From: Actinoalloteichus fjordicus
GTDB lineage: Bacteria > Actinomycetota > Actinomycetes > Mycobacteriales > Pseudonocardiaceae
Direction: 5' to 3'
DNA length: 64,000 nucleotides
NCBI RefSeq assembly: GCF_001941625.1
Contig: NZ_CP016076.1
Location: 5,048,249-5,112,248 of the forward strand
The translations under genes and the position numbers were made by a program. The notes under the pieces were generated by a model. The model was not told the DNA's origin, ran no database searches, and saw only the letters and a list, made by a program, of their open reading frames with translations. The number at the start of each line of letters is the position of its first letter. The stretch's first letter is position 1. Shown here piece after piece: positions 30,619 through 39,374 of the stretch.

Positions 30619-33600
30619 CTACAGGACGGGACGATCGTCGAAGAGCCGCCACGCGGGCAGGCGCACGGCCGTCCTGCCCTGTTCGGCGTCGGTGAGCAGG
30701 GCGAGCCGGGCAAGTCCGGCCTGAAGGTGATCGGCCGCCGCCTCGGGTCCGTGTCCCCGGTCGAGGGCCACCGCGATGCTGCCGCCGTCCCGCACCACCT
30801 CGGCGTCCACCGGGTAGCCGCCGAGTACCTGCCGTAGTCGCGGAGTGCCCGGTTCGGACCTGAGTCGCTCATACATCAGCTGCATGAGGTCGTCCAGCGA
30901 CTCATCGGGCGTGCCGCCGGACTGGTCCGACTCAGCGACGGCCGAGAGCTCCGCCGCGATCCCCGGCCTGTCCCGCCAAAAGGATCGGTCGCCGACCACG
31001 AGGAGGTTGGCCTTCGCCCGGCTGATCGCCACGTTCCACAGGGTGTGCTCCGCCTCCAGCCACGCCGTCGTCGTCGACTTCATCAGCGGCCCGGCGACCA
31101 GCGAGAAGACGATCACGTCGCACTCGCCGCCCTGGAAGGTGTGCACGGTGCCCACCCGGACGCGGGAGTATGCCGTGAGCTGCTTCTTGAGCAGAGCCGT
31201 CTGGCCTGCGAAAGGCGTGACGACGCCGATGGTCGCCTCGGGCGGCAGCCGGCGAAGGAGGTAGTCGACGGAGCGTTCCACCATGGACGACTCCGCCCTG
31301 TTCTGCCAGGACCCGCCCGCAGACCGGGACGGCTCACCCGGCGCATCCGCCCAGATCACGGCCCGGCGATCGGCGAGTCCCCGAAGACGCCGAACGTCGG
31401 TCCGCACGTCCAGGCCACCCCGATAGAACCGGGTGTTGATCAGTTCGGCGATCACCGGGTGGCAGCGGTAGTGCTCGTCGAGCAGCAGTGCCCCGCCCGC
31501 GGCCCGTTCCAGCGCGGCGAAAGCCGAGTACCGGTGATAGGCCAGCTTCCGCTCGTCGAGCCAGGAAGAGCGAAGCCCCACGGCTCGCCGGATGTCGGCC
31601 TCCGTGCCCGCTTTGAGCGTGGTCACCGGCTTGAGCTGCATCGCGTCGCCGATCACCAGGGCCCGCCTGGCGCGGAAGAGCAGCGGCAGGACGGCGGGGA
31701 TCGAACACTGGCTCGCCTCGTCGATGATCACCAGGTCGAACAGCCCCGCCTCGGTGGGGAACCGGCGTGCGCTCAGGGCCGTGACAGCCCAGCCACGAAC
31801 GTGCTCGACCAGCTGGGCCACCTGACTCCAGTCGCTCCGTTCTCCCGAGGCGACCGTCTGCAGGAGATCCTGAATCTGTCGTCGGCCGGTGACGGCGTCG
31901 GTGGCGACCACCGCCGCCAGCAGTTCCCGGGAGGCCGTGCGGACGGCGTCCTCGCGACAGGCAGCCTCGGTGGCCAACGAATCGTCCTCGGCGAACGTCG
32001 TGGCCTGTTCTCGTGCCGTTCGTAGGCGGAGTTCGACCTCCACGACCTCCGCGAGCAGCTCGCACGTCGACGCCGTGGCCTCGCCCCGCCAGCCCAGCGC
32101 GCGCAGCACGCGCCGCCTCCGCAGGCCAGCGAACCATCGGGCCCCGGCCGCCTGCCTGGCTCGCACCGCCCATTGCTGCGGTCTCGCCACCGCGTCCAGC
32201 AGGCTTGACAGTGCGGGGACGTCGATTTCGAGCCGGTCGAGGAGTTTCCTGCGTCGCATCGACAACGTCAGCAGCCCCTGCTCGGCCGCCGCCTTCGCCC
32301 CCAGCTCACCGATGACCTCCGCGAGATGTGCCGAGGCGCGGCGCAGTTCGGCGCGGGCCGTCGCCGTGCTCGTGGCGCCCCGCTCCAGGCTCGCCAACGC
32401 CGTGAGGCTCTGCTGTTCACACCGTCGTTTCTCCTGGCTCCCGGTGCGGACGATCGAGTCGGAGACCAGTTCCTTGCAGCCGTCGGCCACCTCGTCGACG
32501 GCGGTGTTGTTGCTGGAGGCGACGAGGACCTTCTCGCCGTTGGCCAGCGCCGTCGCCACCACGTTGACCACCAACTGGGTCTTGCCGGTGCCTGGCGGCC
32601 CGGTCGCCACGGTCAGTTGCCTGCTCATCGCGGCTTCCAGGACCCGCCGCTGCGCCCCGTTGAGTGGCTTCGGCGCGACCACGTCTCCGGTGAACGGAGC
32701 TGCCGCGACCGGTGGCTGGGCAACGTCCGGCCACAGCGCGCCCAACGCAGTCCCGGCGATCTTCGGCACAGGACCGAGTTGGGCGAGGTCCTTGTACAGC
32801 CGGCTGTTCGGATCCCATTCCGTGCGCTGGAGGTACAGCACGGCGGCGTTGCGGGCGCCGTCGCTGGGGACGCGTAGATCGATCCGGGGATCGAGGTGGC
32901 CGGGGCGCAGCTCCTGGACGCACTCCAGCTCGAAGTCGTGCATCAGGTGGTGTCGGATGTCCTTGACCAGCTGAGACTCCATGCCCGGCTGCCAGGTCGG
33001 CCGGTAGGTGTCCAACAGCCGATCGGCATCCTCCGCACCGAGGACCGCTTCCGCCAGCCCGCGATGCGGCAGCACCGGGCCGGAAGGCTTCAAGCGGAGA
33101 CCGGCGTCCGAGGGCACCACCTCGACCTCGCGAATGAACAGCGGCGCGAACATCGGGGGTCGCAGAGCTCGGCCGTCTCGTGACCGCAGGAGGGCGACGG
33201 CGGGATAGCCGTACCAGAGCTTGTCTCGCTCTCCCGCCTTCGCCACCAGATCCGCCGCTGCCGAGGACAGCGGGATCATCTCGTCCTCGTCGAGCCTGCC
33301 GGTGAGAATCCGCTCGGCACCGGTGAGACAGACGGAGCGGCTCCCCACCTGGTCGACCCGCAGCAGGTCCGGCTCGACCTCGGACAGGGCGAGACAGTCC
33401 TGGTAGTACTCGAGCAGCTTCTTCCCGCTGCCTTCGTCCGGCTCCCCACGAGTCTTCCCGGCGCCCGTCGCCGAGCGGCGCGCCGAGCCACGGGGAAGCG
33501 GCGGCGCGGGAGCCAACGCGGGCCCGCGATAGGCCTTGGCGAACTCGATGACCCCGTTGACGTGCAGGGTCGAGGTCATCGGCGTCTGTACCGGAACGAC

Positions 33601-34281
33601 ACCCCGCATCTGCTCATCGACCCAACGACGCAGCTCGTCGACCGTGACCCTGCCGTCGCCGTCGAAGTCGGCCGACCCGCTACGCAGCGCGTCGAGGATC
33701 TTCCCGGTGAACACCGAGGGCAGCACTCGGCCCGCATCGCTCCTGCCCTGGAAGGAGGCCTCGGTGGCGTCGGAGGACGACAGAATGTAGACGGCCCGGC
33801 TGGTCAACGGGCTCCCCCGCTGCGACTTCGCGTGGCTGGTGGCGAAGTCCAGGGCGAAACCGCCACTGTGACAGCAGTCGAGGATCGCGACCTTCTGCCG
33901 GGCCCGGCAGAGTTGCAGATGATCATTGACGTAGGAGGCGCCGACCGAGGTGATCGTCAGCAGATCCCCCGGTTCGGTGTCTGCCGCGACGAAGTGGAAC
34001 TCACCCTGGGCTGTGGTGCGCACGCCGTGCCCACTGATGTAGAGCAGCGCGAGGTCATCCGGGCCGAGGGGACCGAGGAAGTCCTCGATCGTTCGCCGCA
34101 TCTCCGGCGCCGAGGCGTCGAGGAGGACCCGCACGGAGTCGAACGCGCCGATCGCGGGATGTTCCAAGAGCGGCGCGAGCTGCTCGACGTCGGCCCTTGC
34201 CGACGGCAACGGCGCGAAGTCCGGGCTCGAGTGCAGCTCGGTGCCGATCAGCAGGGCGTGCCTGCGCGGCGGGCCACTCAC
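30619..34281 (-). CDS. Caspase-SF1 helicase fusion protein, predicted conflict-system effector
   Basis: A 1220-residue fusion. Residues 1-250 are a caspase-like (C14) peptidase: catalytic His85 in YISGHG, Cys137 in ILDCCHSGG. An EF-hand calcium loop, DFDGDGRVTVDE, lies at 205-216 inside the peptidase. After a 280-residue linker region comes an UPF1/DNA2-type SF1 helicase: Walker A GPPGTGKT (561-568), Walker B IIDEAS (852-857), motif III GDAMQLKP (878-885), motif V VGTVHTFQGGE (1043-1053), motif VI NVAISRAK (1083-1090). The last 75 residues (VDAEVV...IAVALD...RLPAWRLF) faintly resemble a Vsr/MTES_1575-type nuclease lacking clear catalytic residues. The GTG start overlaps the EACC1 stop by 4 nt (GTGA). 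Inferred role: nucleic-acid sensing linked to protease activation. Confidence 0.9.
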   Translation of the reverse strand: MSGPPRRHALLIGTELHSSPDFAPLPSARADVEQLAPLLEHPAIGAFDSVRVLLDASAPEMRRTIEDFLGPLGPDDLALLYISGHGVRTTAQGEFHFVAADTEPGDLLTITSVGASYVNDHLQLCRARQKVAILDCCHSGGFALDFATSHAKSQRGSPLTSRAVYILSSSDATEASFQGRSDAGRVLPSVFTGKILDALRSGSADFDGDGRVTVDELRRWVDEQMRGVVPVQTPMTSTLHVNGVIEFAKAYRGPALAPAPPLPRGSARRSATGAGKTRGEPDEGSGKKLLEYYQDCLALSEVEPDLLRVDQVGSRSVCLTGAERILTGRLDEDEMIPLSSAAADLVAKAGERDKLWYGYPAVALLRSRDGRALRPPMFAPLFIREVEVVPSDAGLRLKPSGPVLPHRGLAEAVLGAEDADRLLDTYRPTWQPGMESQLVKDIRHHLMHDFELECVQELRPGHLDPRIDLRVPSDGARNAAVLYLQRTEWDPNSRLYKDLAQLGPVPKIAGTALGALWPDVAQPPVAAAPFTGDVVAPKPLNGAQRRVLEAAMSRQLTVATGPPGTGKTQLVVNVVATALANGEKVLVASSNNTAVDEVADGCKELVSDSIVRTGSQEKRRCEQQSLTALASLERGATSTATARAELRRASAHLAEVIGELGAKAAAEQGLLTLSMRRRKLLDRLEIDVPALSSLLDAVARPQQWAVRARQAAGARWFAGLRRRRVLRALGWRGEATASTCELLAEVVEVELRLRTAREQATTFAEDDSLATEAACREDAVRTASRELLAAVVATDAVTGRRQIQDLLQTVASGERSDWSQVAQLVEHVRGWAVTALSARRFPTEAGLFDLVIIDEASQCSIPAVLPLLFRARRALVIGDAMQLKPVTTLKAGTEADIRRAVGLRSSWLDERKLAYHRYSAFAALERAAGGALLLDEHYRCHPVIAELINTRFYRGGLDVRTDVRRLRGLADRRAVIWADAPGEPSRSAGGSWQNRAESSMVERSVDYLLRRLPPEATIGVVTPFAGQTALLKKQLTAYSRVRVGTVHTFQGGECDVIVFSLVAGPLMKSTTTAWLEAEHTLWNVAISRAKANLLVVGDRSFWRDRPGIAAELSAVAESDQSGGTPDESLDDLMQLMYERLRSEPGTPRLRQVLGGYPVDAEVVRDGGSIAVALDRGHGPEAAADHLQAGLARLALLTDAEQGRTAVRLPAWRLFDDRPVL

Positions 34282-34673
34282 GGGGCGTCCTGGTCGAGCC
34301 AGCGGGCCAAGACCCGTTCCTGCGACTCGTCGAGGTCACCGGGAATTTCGATGAAGGACTCGCCTCGAGTGATCCGGATCGTTCGATCGCGCCCCTGCCT
34401 GGAATGCCAGGCGCGAATCTGTTCGACGACGATCCGTCCGGTCGTCTGTGTGACCGAGGCAAGGAAGAGCCAGAGCGCGGCATCGGCGATCACGGCACCG
34501 CCCTTGGCACCGTCCGGTTCGGCAGCGGGTTTCTCCGCAAAGCGTGCCTCGACGCCGTCCAGTCGCTCGAGTTCCACACGAAGCGACCTCAACAGGCGTT
34601 CGACGATCAGCGGACTGTCGTCGGAGGTGAGACGCACTTCTAAGCTCGGATTCACGACGGACACCGAAGGCAC
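34278..34673 (-). CDS. EACC1 family protein (effector-associated constant component 1)
   Basis: A small protein (131 residues from GTG 34673). It fits the EACC1 pattern defined by Aravind and colleagues: an N-terminal strand LEVRLTSDDSP, a helix VERLLRSLRVELERL, the linker EPDGAKGGAVIADAALWLFL with a hydrophobic segment, then a helix ending IRAWHSRQGRDR and final strands TIRITRGESFIEIPGDLDE. EACC1 proteins are found beside diverse effectors such as caspases and are thought to recruit or hold them. GTG 34673 has GGAAAGG just upstream; GTG 34664 and 34655 are alternatives. Stop overlaps the caspase-helicase start, so the two proteins are made together. Confidence 0.8.
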   Translation of the reverse strand: MPSVSVVNPSLEVRLTSDDSPLIVERLLRSLRVELERLDGVEARFAEKPAAEPDGAKGGAVIADAALWLFLASVTQTTGRIVVEQIRAWHSRQGRDRTIRITRGESFIEIPGDLDESQERVLARWLDQDAP

Positions 34674-35024
34674 CGCACCTTTCCCAGATGAGCCACGGCA
34701 ATGGCATTGAACTCGCGGAGTGATAACGCGCGACGCAGCGGTCGGCGGCGATCGCGGGATGTCGAGTAAGAAATGGTACGCAGCGCCGACGACCGGATCT
34801 CTCGCAGGTCGATCTCGACCAGAGAACACAGAGCCGACAAACGCGACATGCCGAAGAAATGGTTTCGTCGTCAATTATCTCCGTCGCCCTGTCGTCGCCG
34901 TGGTGATCGGGCGGCCACTCCGCCTCGGTCGGCATGACACTGCACTCCGGGAGATCAGGGTCGACGATGAGGGATGAACACCGGGTCGACCCGGATGGAC
35001 GATGCCCCTGGCCGTGTGAGGCTG
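34674..35024. other. Divergent promoter region of the EACC1 operon and the MBL-fold gene
   Basis: This 350-bp stretch is lower in G+C than its surroundings. It has two direct copies of AAGAAATGGT (34769-34778 and 34854-34863), 85 bp apart. No clear promoter hexamers or gene; some minus-strand frames are open but lack codon bias. Confidence 0.4.
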
Positions 35025-36011
35025 ATGCGCATGATCAAGAGCACCTCGGCCGCCGTCGCACGGCGGCGCGCGCCTCGGTCGTTCGCCGACCGGGTGACCT
35101 CCCCGCCGCCCGGCACGAAGGACATGCTCCGGCTCTTCCTCTCCGGAGGTCTGCGCACGCCTGCCGGGGCGGGCGACCGCATACCCGTGCTGCGCAGGGG
35201 CCTGCCCACGATCGAACCGGGCGCGGCAGGCATCACCTGGGTGGGACATGCGGGCTTCGTGCTCCGCATCGGCGGGGCCTGCGTGCTGACCGACCCCGTG
35301 TGGTCGACCCGGATTCCCGGCGTGTCTCGGCGGTTGACGCCCGCGGGCCTGGACTGGTCCCAGCTGCCTCGGGTGGATGCCGTCGTGATCAGCCACAACC
35401 ACTACGACCATCTCGACGCGCCGACACTGCGACGCCTGTCCAGGGACACGCCGATGCTGGTGCCTGCCGGGCTTCGCGGCTGGTTCGTCCGGCGCGGCTT
35501 CCGGACGGTCGTCGAGCTGGACTGGTGGGAGTCCGCCGACGTCGCCGGGCTGCGGTTCGAATTCGTCCCCGCGCACCACTGGAGCCGTCGGCGGCTCTTC
35601 GACACGTGCCGGAGCCTGTGGGGCGGCTGGGTGATCGAGCAGCCGTCGGGGCATCGCCTGTACCACGCGGGCGACTCCGGCTACGGCCACTGGTTCACCG
35701 AGATCGGCCGACGTCACCCTGATCTCGACGTGGCGATGCTGCCGATCGGCGCCTACTCCCCGCAGTGGCTGTCGCAGCACTCCCATCTGAACCCGGAGGA
35801 GGCGGTGCAGGCCTTCGACGACCTCGGTGCACGGCGGATGGCCACCATGCACTGGGGGACGTTCGCGCTGAGCAGCGAGCCGGTGTGTGAACCGATCGAG
35901 AGGGTGCGTACCGCCTGGGACGCCACGGGCCGCGCGCGCGACGATCTGTGGGACCTCGCGGTGGGGGAGAGCCGGGTCCTGCAGTCCGAACCGGGGCGCG
36001 AGACGGCCTGA
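35025..36011 (+). CDS. MBL-fold metallohydrolase, NAPE-PLD/UlaG-like
   Basis: A metallo-beta-lactamase-fold hydrolase of about 328 residues. It has GITWVGHAGFVLRIGG, LTDPVWSTRIPGVSRR and the metal-binding motif HNHYDHLD, with later ligands in FVPAHHWSRR, HAGDSGYG and MATMHWGTF. The order and spacing match the N-acyl-phosphatidylethanolamine-phospholipase D-like group, whose bacterial members have largely unknown substrates. The frame opens at 34974; ATG 35025 or 35031 is the likely start, since GAGG lies just before. It is divergent from the EACC1 operon, so a link with that system is possible but unproven. Confidence 0.87.
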   Translation: MRMIKSTSAAVARRRAPRSFADRVTSPPPGTKDMLRLFLSGGLRTPAGAGDRIPVLRRGLPTIEPGAAGITWVGHAGFVLRIGGACVLTDPVWSTRIPGVSRRLTPAGLDWSQLPRVDAVVISHNHYDHLDAPTLRRLSRDTPMLVPAGLRGWFVRRGFRTVVELDWWESADVAGLRFEFVPAHHWSRRRLFDTCRSLWGGWVIEQPSGHRLYHAGDSGYGHWFTEIGRRHPDLDVAMLPIGAYSPQWLSQHSHLNPEEAVQAFDDLGARRMATMHWGTFALSSEPVCEPIERVRTAWDATGRARDDLWDLAVGESRVLQSEPGRETA

Positions 36012-36361
36012 GATGCGATCCGGCCCGGCCGCACGATGGATCGAGGCGCCTGCGGACTCTCGGGGTCACCTCGACGACCGGTCCCGCCGAGCGACCGGGC
36101 CGCACTGGCCGACGCCGGAGATTCATCCTGCCGTCGCGGTGCTCACCCCGATGCACTCCGGCCGCGCGCCTCGACCGGCCGCGAACGCGTGCCCGCATCG
36201 GGGTGTCCCGGCGGCCGTACCAGCAGAGCCATTGTTGATCAGCGTTGACTTCGATCAACGCTGACACTATGGAGTGAAATGCAGTGACTCTCGATTGCAG
36301 AAAGTCACCATCGCGCCCGCCCAATGGGTCGGCTCACTTGGCCGTCCGAGTGAGGCCGCTG
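36012..36361. other. Intergenic region with helicase promoter
   Basis: A 350-bp gap between the MBL-fold and helicase genes. Apart from the inverted repeat at 36239-36264 and adjacent promoter-like elements I see no gene. Confidence 0.45.
36239..36264. promoter_or_regulatory. Operator-like palindrome over a promoter
   Basis: TCAGCGTTGA and TCAACGCTGA form a perfect 10-bp inverted repeat with the 6-base spacer CTTCGA. The left arm runs into TTGACT (36245-36250), a good -35 element; TATGGA follows after 17 bp. A repressor bound here would block transcription of the helicase-HNH pair that begins about 98 bp downstream. The cognate regulator is not in view. Confidence 0.6.
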
Positions 36362-38455
36362 ATGTTGATCGCTTTCGCGCACACTCGGCACTACGGTCGG
36401 CACCGGGTGCACGCTGACGCGGGGGTGATCCGATTGGCAGGCAAGGCGCAGGACGCTCAGCTGCGACGACTCATGGCCCGGCTTGCCGAGCTGAGCATCC
36501 ATCACCCGCCCAGACCCGCCTGGCAACGCCGGGTGCTGAGCGCGTTCCTCGCCAGGTACGCGCTCGGCTGGCGGCTGCTGCTGCGGCGGCAGCCCGAGGC
36601 TGGCCGCGCCGACGCACTGCTCATCGGTCCGGCCGGAGTCTTCGCCGTCGTCTTCGCCGCGGAGACCGCCGAACCCGCCACCGGAGACCGCAGCAGCCGC
36701 CGTCTCCCGCCCGGGTCCCCCCGCGAGCAGGCCTCGGTGGCCCGCCATGCGGAAGAGGCGATGGCGGGCATCCCGGTCCTCGGTGGCCGCAGACTCGCGG
36801 GCGCGGCGGTCCGACTGGTGTCGATCGCAGACTCGGCCGCCGTCGACCCGCCTCGATCGACCGGCACGCTGCTCAGCCTCGACGAACGCACCCTGGACAG
36901 GCTCTTCACCACGGACTCGCCCCGCCTCCGACGCGCGGAGGTGCAGCAGATCGCCGAGGAGGCCGCCCGGCGCCTTCCCGACCACGACCTGGTCTCGATC
37001 GTCGACGAGGCGCCCGCGCCCGAGTCGGATGCGCTGTTCGATGCGGACACCGCCCACGAAGCAGCCAGGAGCAGGGCCGTCTCCGGCCCGTTCGCCTCCT
37101 GGCTGACCTTCCTCGACTCGCGGCAGATCGCCCTCGTCGAGCGGGTCTACTCCGGTCCGGCACGGATCAGCGGGCCTGCCGGAACCGGGAAGACCGTGGT
37201 CGCGCTGCACCGGCTCGCCCGACTCGCGCGACGCTCACAGGGCAGGCTGCTGTTCACGACCTTCGTCGCCTCGCTGCCGAAGGTCCACCAGCGGTCCTTC
37301 GAGCAACTGGCCCCCGAGGTGGCGGACCGAGTCGAGTTCGTCAGCCTGCACCGGTGGGCTCGTCGGCTGCTCGGCGAGCGGGGAAGACCGCCGACGGAGG
37401 ACCAGTCTGCCGTCGAGAACAGCCTCGCCAGGGCCTGGAGCCGGCTTCGCGCGGACGGACTCGAATCGCTGGCGCCCCTGGGCTACTGGCGGACCGAGAT
37501 CGATCGGGTGATCAAGGGCCGAGGTCTGACGTCGCTCGCGCAGTACCAGGGGGTGCATCGGCGCGGCAGACGGGTGGCCCTCACTCCGGATCAACGTGCC
37601 CAGGTCTGGGCTCTGTACGAGCAGTACCAGCGCAATCTTCTCGATCACGGTGTCCACGACTACAACGACCTGCTCTCGGCCGCGTTAGCGGAGATCCGTC
37701 GACGACCGTTGGACCCCCCGTATTCCGCCGTCGTCGTCGACGAGGTTCAGGATGTGGTCCTGCTGGGACTGCGTCTGCTCCATGCCCTCGTCGGTGATCA
37801 GCCCAACGGCCTGCTGTTGGTCGGCGACGGACAGCAGCAGGTCTATGCAGGCGGGTGGCGGCTGTCCGATGCGGGCATACCCGTGCAGGGCAGAGGCGAG
37901 ATCCTGCGCACCAACTACCGGAACTCCGCCGGGGTCGTGGACTATGCCAGGAAGGTCGACGCCGTCAATCAGGTCGACGACCTCGACGGCGCGGCGGGTT
38001 TCGCCCTGCGTGACGTGGTGGTCGCGCATCCGGGCGGCCGGGTCGACCACTGGGCCGGGCCAGACCATGACTTCGACCCGAATCTCGTCGCGGCAGTGCG
38101 CGCGATACCGATCGACGACGCGGGTGACGTCGCCGTGCTCGCGGCCACCGTCGCGGAGACACGCCGGATGTTCCGCGCCCTGGCCGATGCGGGCATCGCC
38201 GTCTCGCACCTGGATCGCTACGACGGCACCCAGACCGACACGGTGAAGGTCGGCACCGTGCTGCGGGCGAAGGGACTGGAGTTCTCCTCGGTGTTCTGGG
38301 CACTCGGCACGGTCGGCGACGTCGGACTGGGCGACCAGGTACGACGCGAACGAGCCGAGCAGGCGGAGCGGCAGCGTCTGGTGGCGGCGACCAGAGCACG
38401 CGACTACCTGTGGGTCGGTCGCGTCACCGCCGGAGACGGACCGAGTGCCGCATGA
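36362..38455 (+). CDS. UvrD/Rep-type SF1 helicase with NERD-like N-terminus
   Basis: A 697-residue DNA helicase. Residues about 55-215 resemble the NERD nuclease-related domain around ADALLIGPAGVFAVVF, but the usual Glu-x-Lys after the GVF strand reads VVFAAE, so nuclease activity is doubtful. Helicase motifs: Walker A GPAGTGKT (271-278), motif Ia LLFTTFVASL, Walker B VVVDEVQD (457-464), LLVGDGQQQVYAGGWRL, RTNYRNSAGV, VGTVLRAKGLEFSSV and VAATRARDYLWV. ATG 36362 has GAGG 6 nt upstream. Its stop overlaps the HNH gene by ATGA. The operator-like palindrome upstream suggests regulated expression. Repair or defence roles are both plausible. Confidence 0.88.
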   Translation: MLIAFAHTRHYGRHRVHADAGVIRLAGKAQDAQLRRLMARLAELSIHHPPRPAWQRRVLSAFLARYALGWRLLLRRQPEAGRADALLIGPAGVFAVVFAAETAEPATGDRSSRRLPPGSPREQASVARHAEEAMAGIPVLGGRRLAGAAVRLVSIADSAAVDPPRSTGTLLSLDERTLDRLFTTDSPRLRRAEVQQIAEEAARRLPDHDLVSIVDEAPAPESDALFDADTAHEAARSRAVSGPFASWLTFLDSRQIALVERVYSGPARISGPAGTGKTVVALHRLARLARRSQGRLLFTTFVASLPKVHQRSFEQLAPEVADRVEFVSLHRWARRLLGERGRPPTEDQSAVENSLARAWSRLRADGLESLAPLGYWRTEIDRVIKGRGLTSLAQYQGVHRRGRRVALTPDQRAQVWALYEQYQRNLLDHGVHDYNDLLSAALAEIRRRPLDPPYSAVVVDEVQDVVLLGLRLLHALVGDQPNGLLLVGDGQQQVYAGGWRLSDAGIPVQGRGEILRTNYRNSAGVVDYARKVDAVNQVDDLDGAAGFALRDVVVAHPGGRVDHWAGPDHDFDPNLVAAVRAIPIDDAGDVAVLAATVAETRRMFRALADAGIAVSHLDRYDGTQTDTVKVGTVLRAKGLEFSSVFWALGTVGDVGLGDQVRRERAEQAERQRLVAATRARDYLWVGRVTAGDGPSAA

Positions 38456-38952
38456 CCACGATGCGCAAGGGCGGTTCCTGCGGCAGGTCTCGACGGCACC
38501 GCAGCGTGCGTGAGAGGTTCTCCGTCGGGAAGGGCCGCCGCCGAGAGGATGCCGACAGCGTGACGGCGCGACTCCGCCAGTCCAATCGCGCGGACCGCCT
38601 TCGTTCTGTGCTGGATCGAGACGGCCCGACCTGCATCTGGTGCGGCCGCGAGTTCTCCTCGATCCGCCTGCCCACCACGGATCACCTGGTTCCTCGAGTC
38701 AAGGGAGGTCCGTCGTGGCTGGAGAACGAGGTGGCGGCCTGCGGCCGCTGCAATCGCAGCAGGGGGCACATCAGCCCGGTCGACTGGCTGACCGACTGTG
38801 AGCAGCGCGGCTGGCGACCCGACGCCAAGCGGGTGCTGCGCGCCCTGACCGCCTTCGCCCAGGCCGTCGCCGAGCGCGGCGGCCAACGCCGAGCCCGGCC
38901 GTATCTCCAGGGTCAGCTCCGCAGGATGCAACGCCGCTTCCCCGCCTGTTGA
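38452..38952 (+). CDS. HNH endonuclease
   Basis: A 166-residue HNH nuclease. The core is complete: zinc ribbon cysteines in CIWCGREF, the catalytic TTDHLVPRVKGG (Asp-His, with the following Lys-Gly-Gly), and NEVAACGRCNRSRG. The N-terminal 40 residues are strongly basic, the C-terminal 60 helical. Its ATG overlaps the helicase stop by 4 nt, so the two are made in a fixed ratio and probably work together, with the HNH domain supplying the cut that the degenerate NERD region may lack. Confidence 0.9.
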   Translation: MTTMRKGGSCGRSRRHRSVRERFSVGKGRRREDADSVTARLRQSNRADRLRSVLDRDGPTCIWCGREFSSIRLPTTDHLVPRVKGGPSWLENEVAACGRCNRSRGHISPVDWLTDCEQRGWRPDAKRVLRALTAFAQAVAERGGQRRARPYLQGQLRRMQRRFPAC

Positions 38953-39374
38953 GGACCCGCGTCGAGACCTGTCTCGTGCGCGCGGGCTCGGCGTCGGCGG
39001 CAGGCCTCGAGCACCTCGAGCGCCTCGACACCGAATGTGCGCACCGGGACGCCCGCCTCCGACGCGACACCCGCGACAGCACACCCGGCCGTGGCCGCCG
39101 GTCGTCGGGCCCGGACTGGCTGGTCGGACGCAGGCGGCGGCGCAGTGGAGGCGGAGGCACGGGCCGCTGTCGTCTCGGCCGGATCACCGCAGCCTCGCCC
39201 CGTTCCGTCTTTCCCATCCCGCACCGCGCGTGTCCAGCACGCTCGACGACGAACATCCGACCTGGTCAGCAGGCCGCATCGCCTTTCGCGCGCCGCCACC
39301 GTGAGCCGAACGGGTGACGCCCCTGCTACCCTTCCTCCAGAATTCCGTAATTACGAATCGATGGAGGCTCCCGT
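38953..39374. other. Intergenic region, no gene seen
   Basis: About 420 bp of G+C-rich sequence with only low-complexity Arg-rich frames. Near its right end is the palindrome CGTAATTACG (39346-39355), then GGAGG 8 nt before the next start. Confidence 0.5.

Noticed and set aside
34769-34863. Two AAGAAATGGT direct repeats in the EACC1 upstream region
   Set aside because: Only two short copies 85 bp apart; could be chance, and no integration-site or operator pattern is visible.
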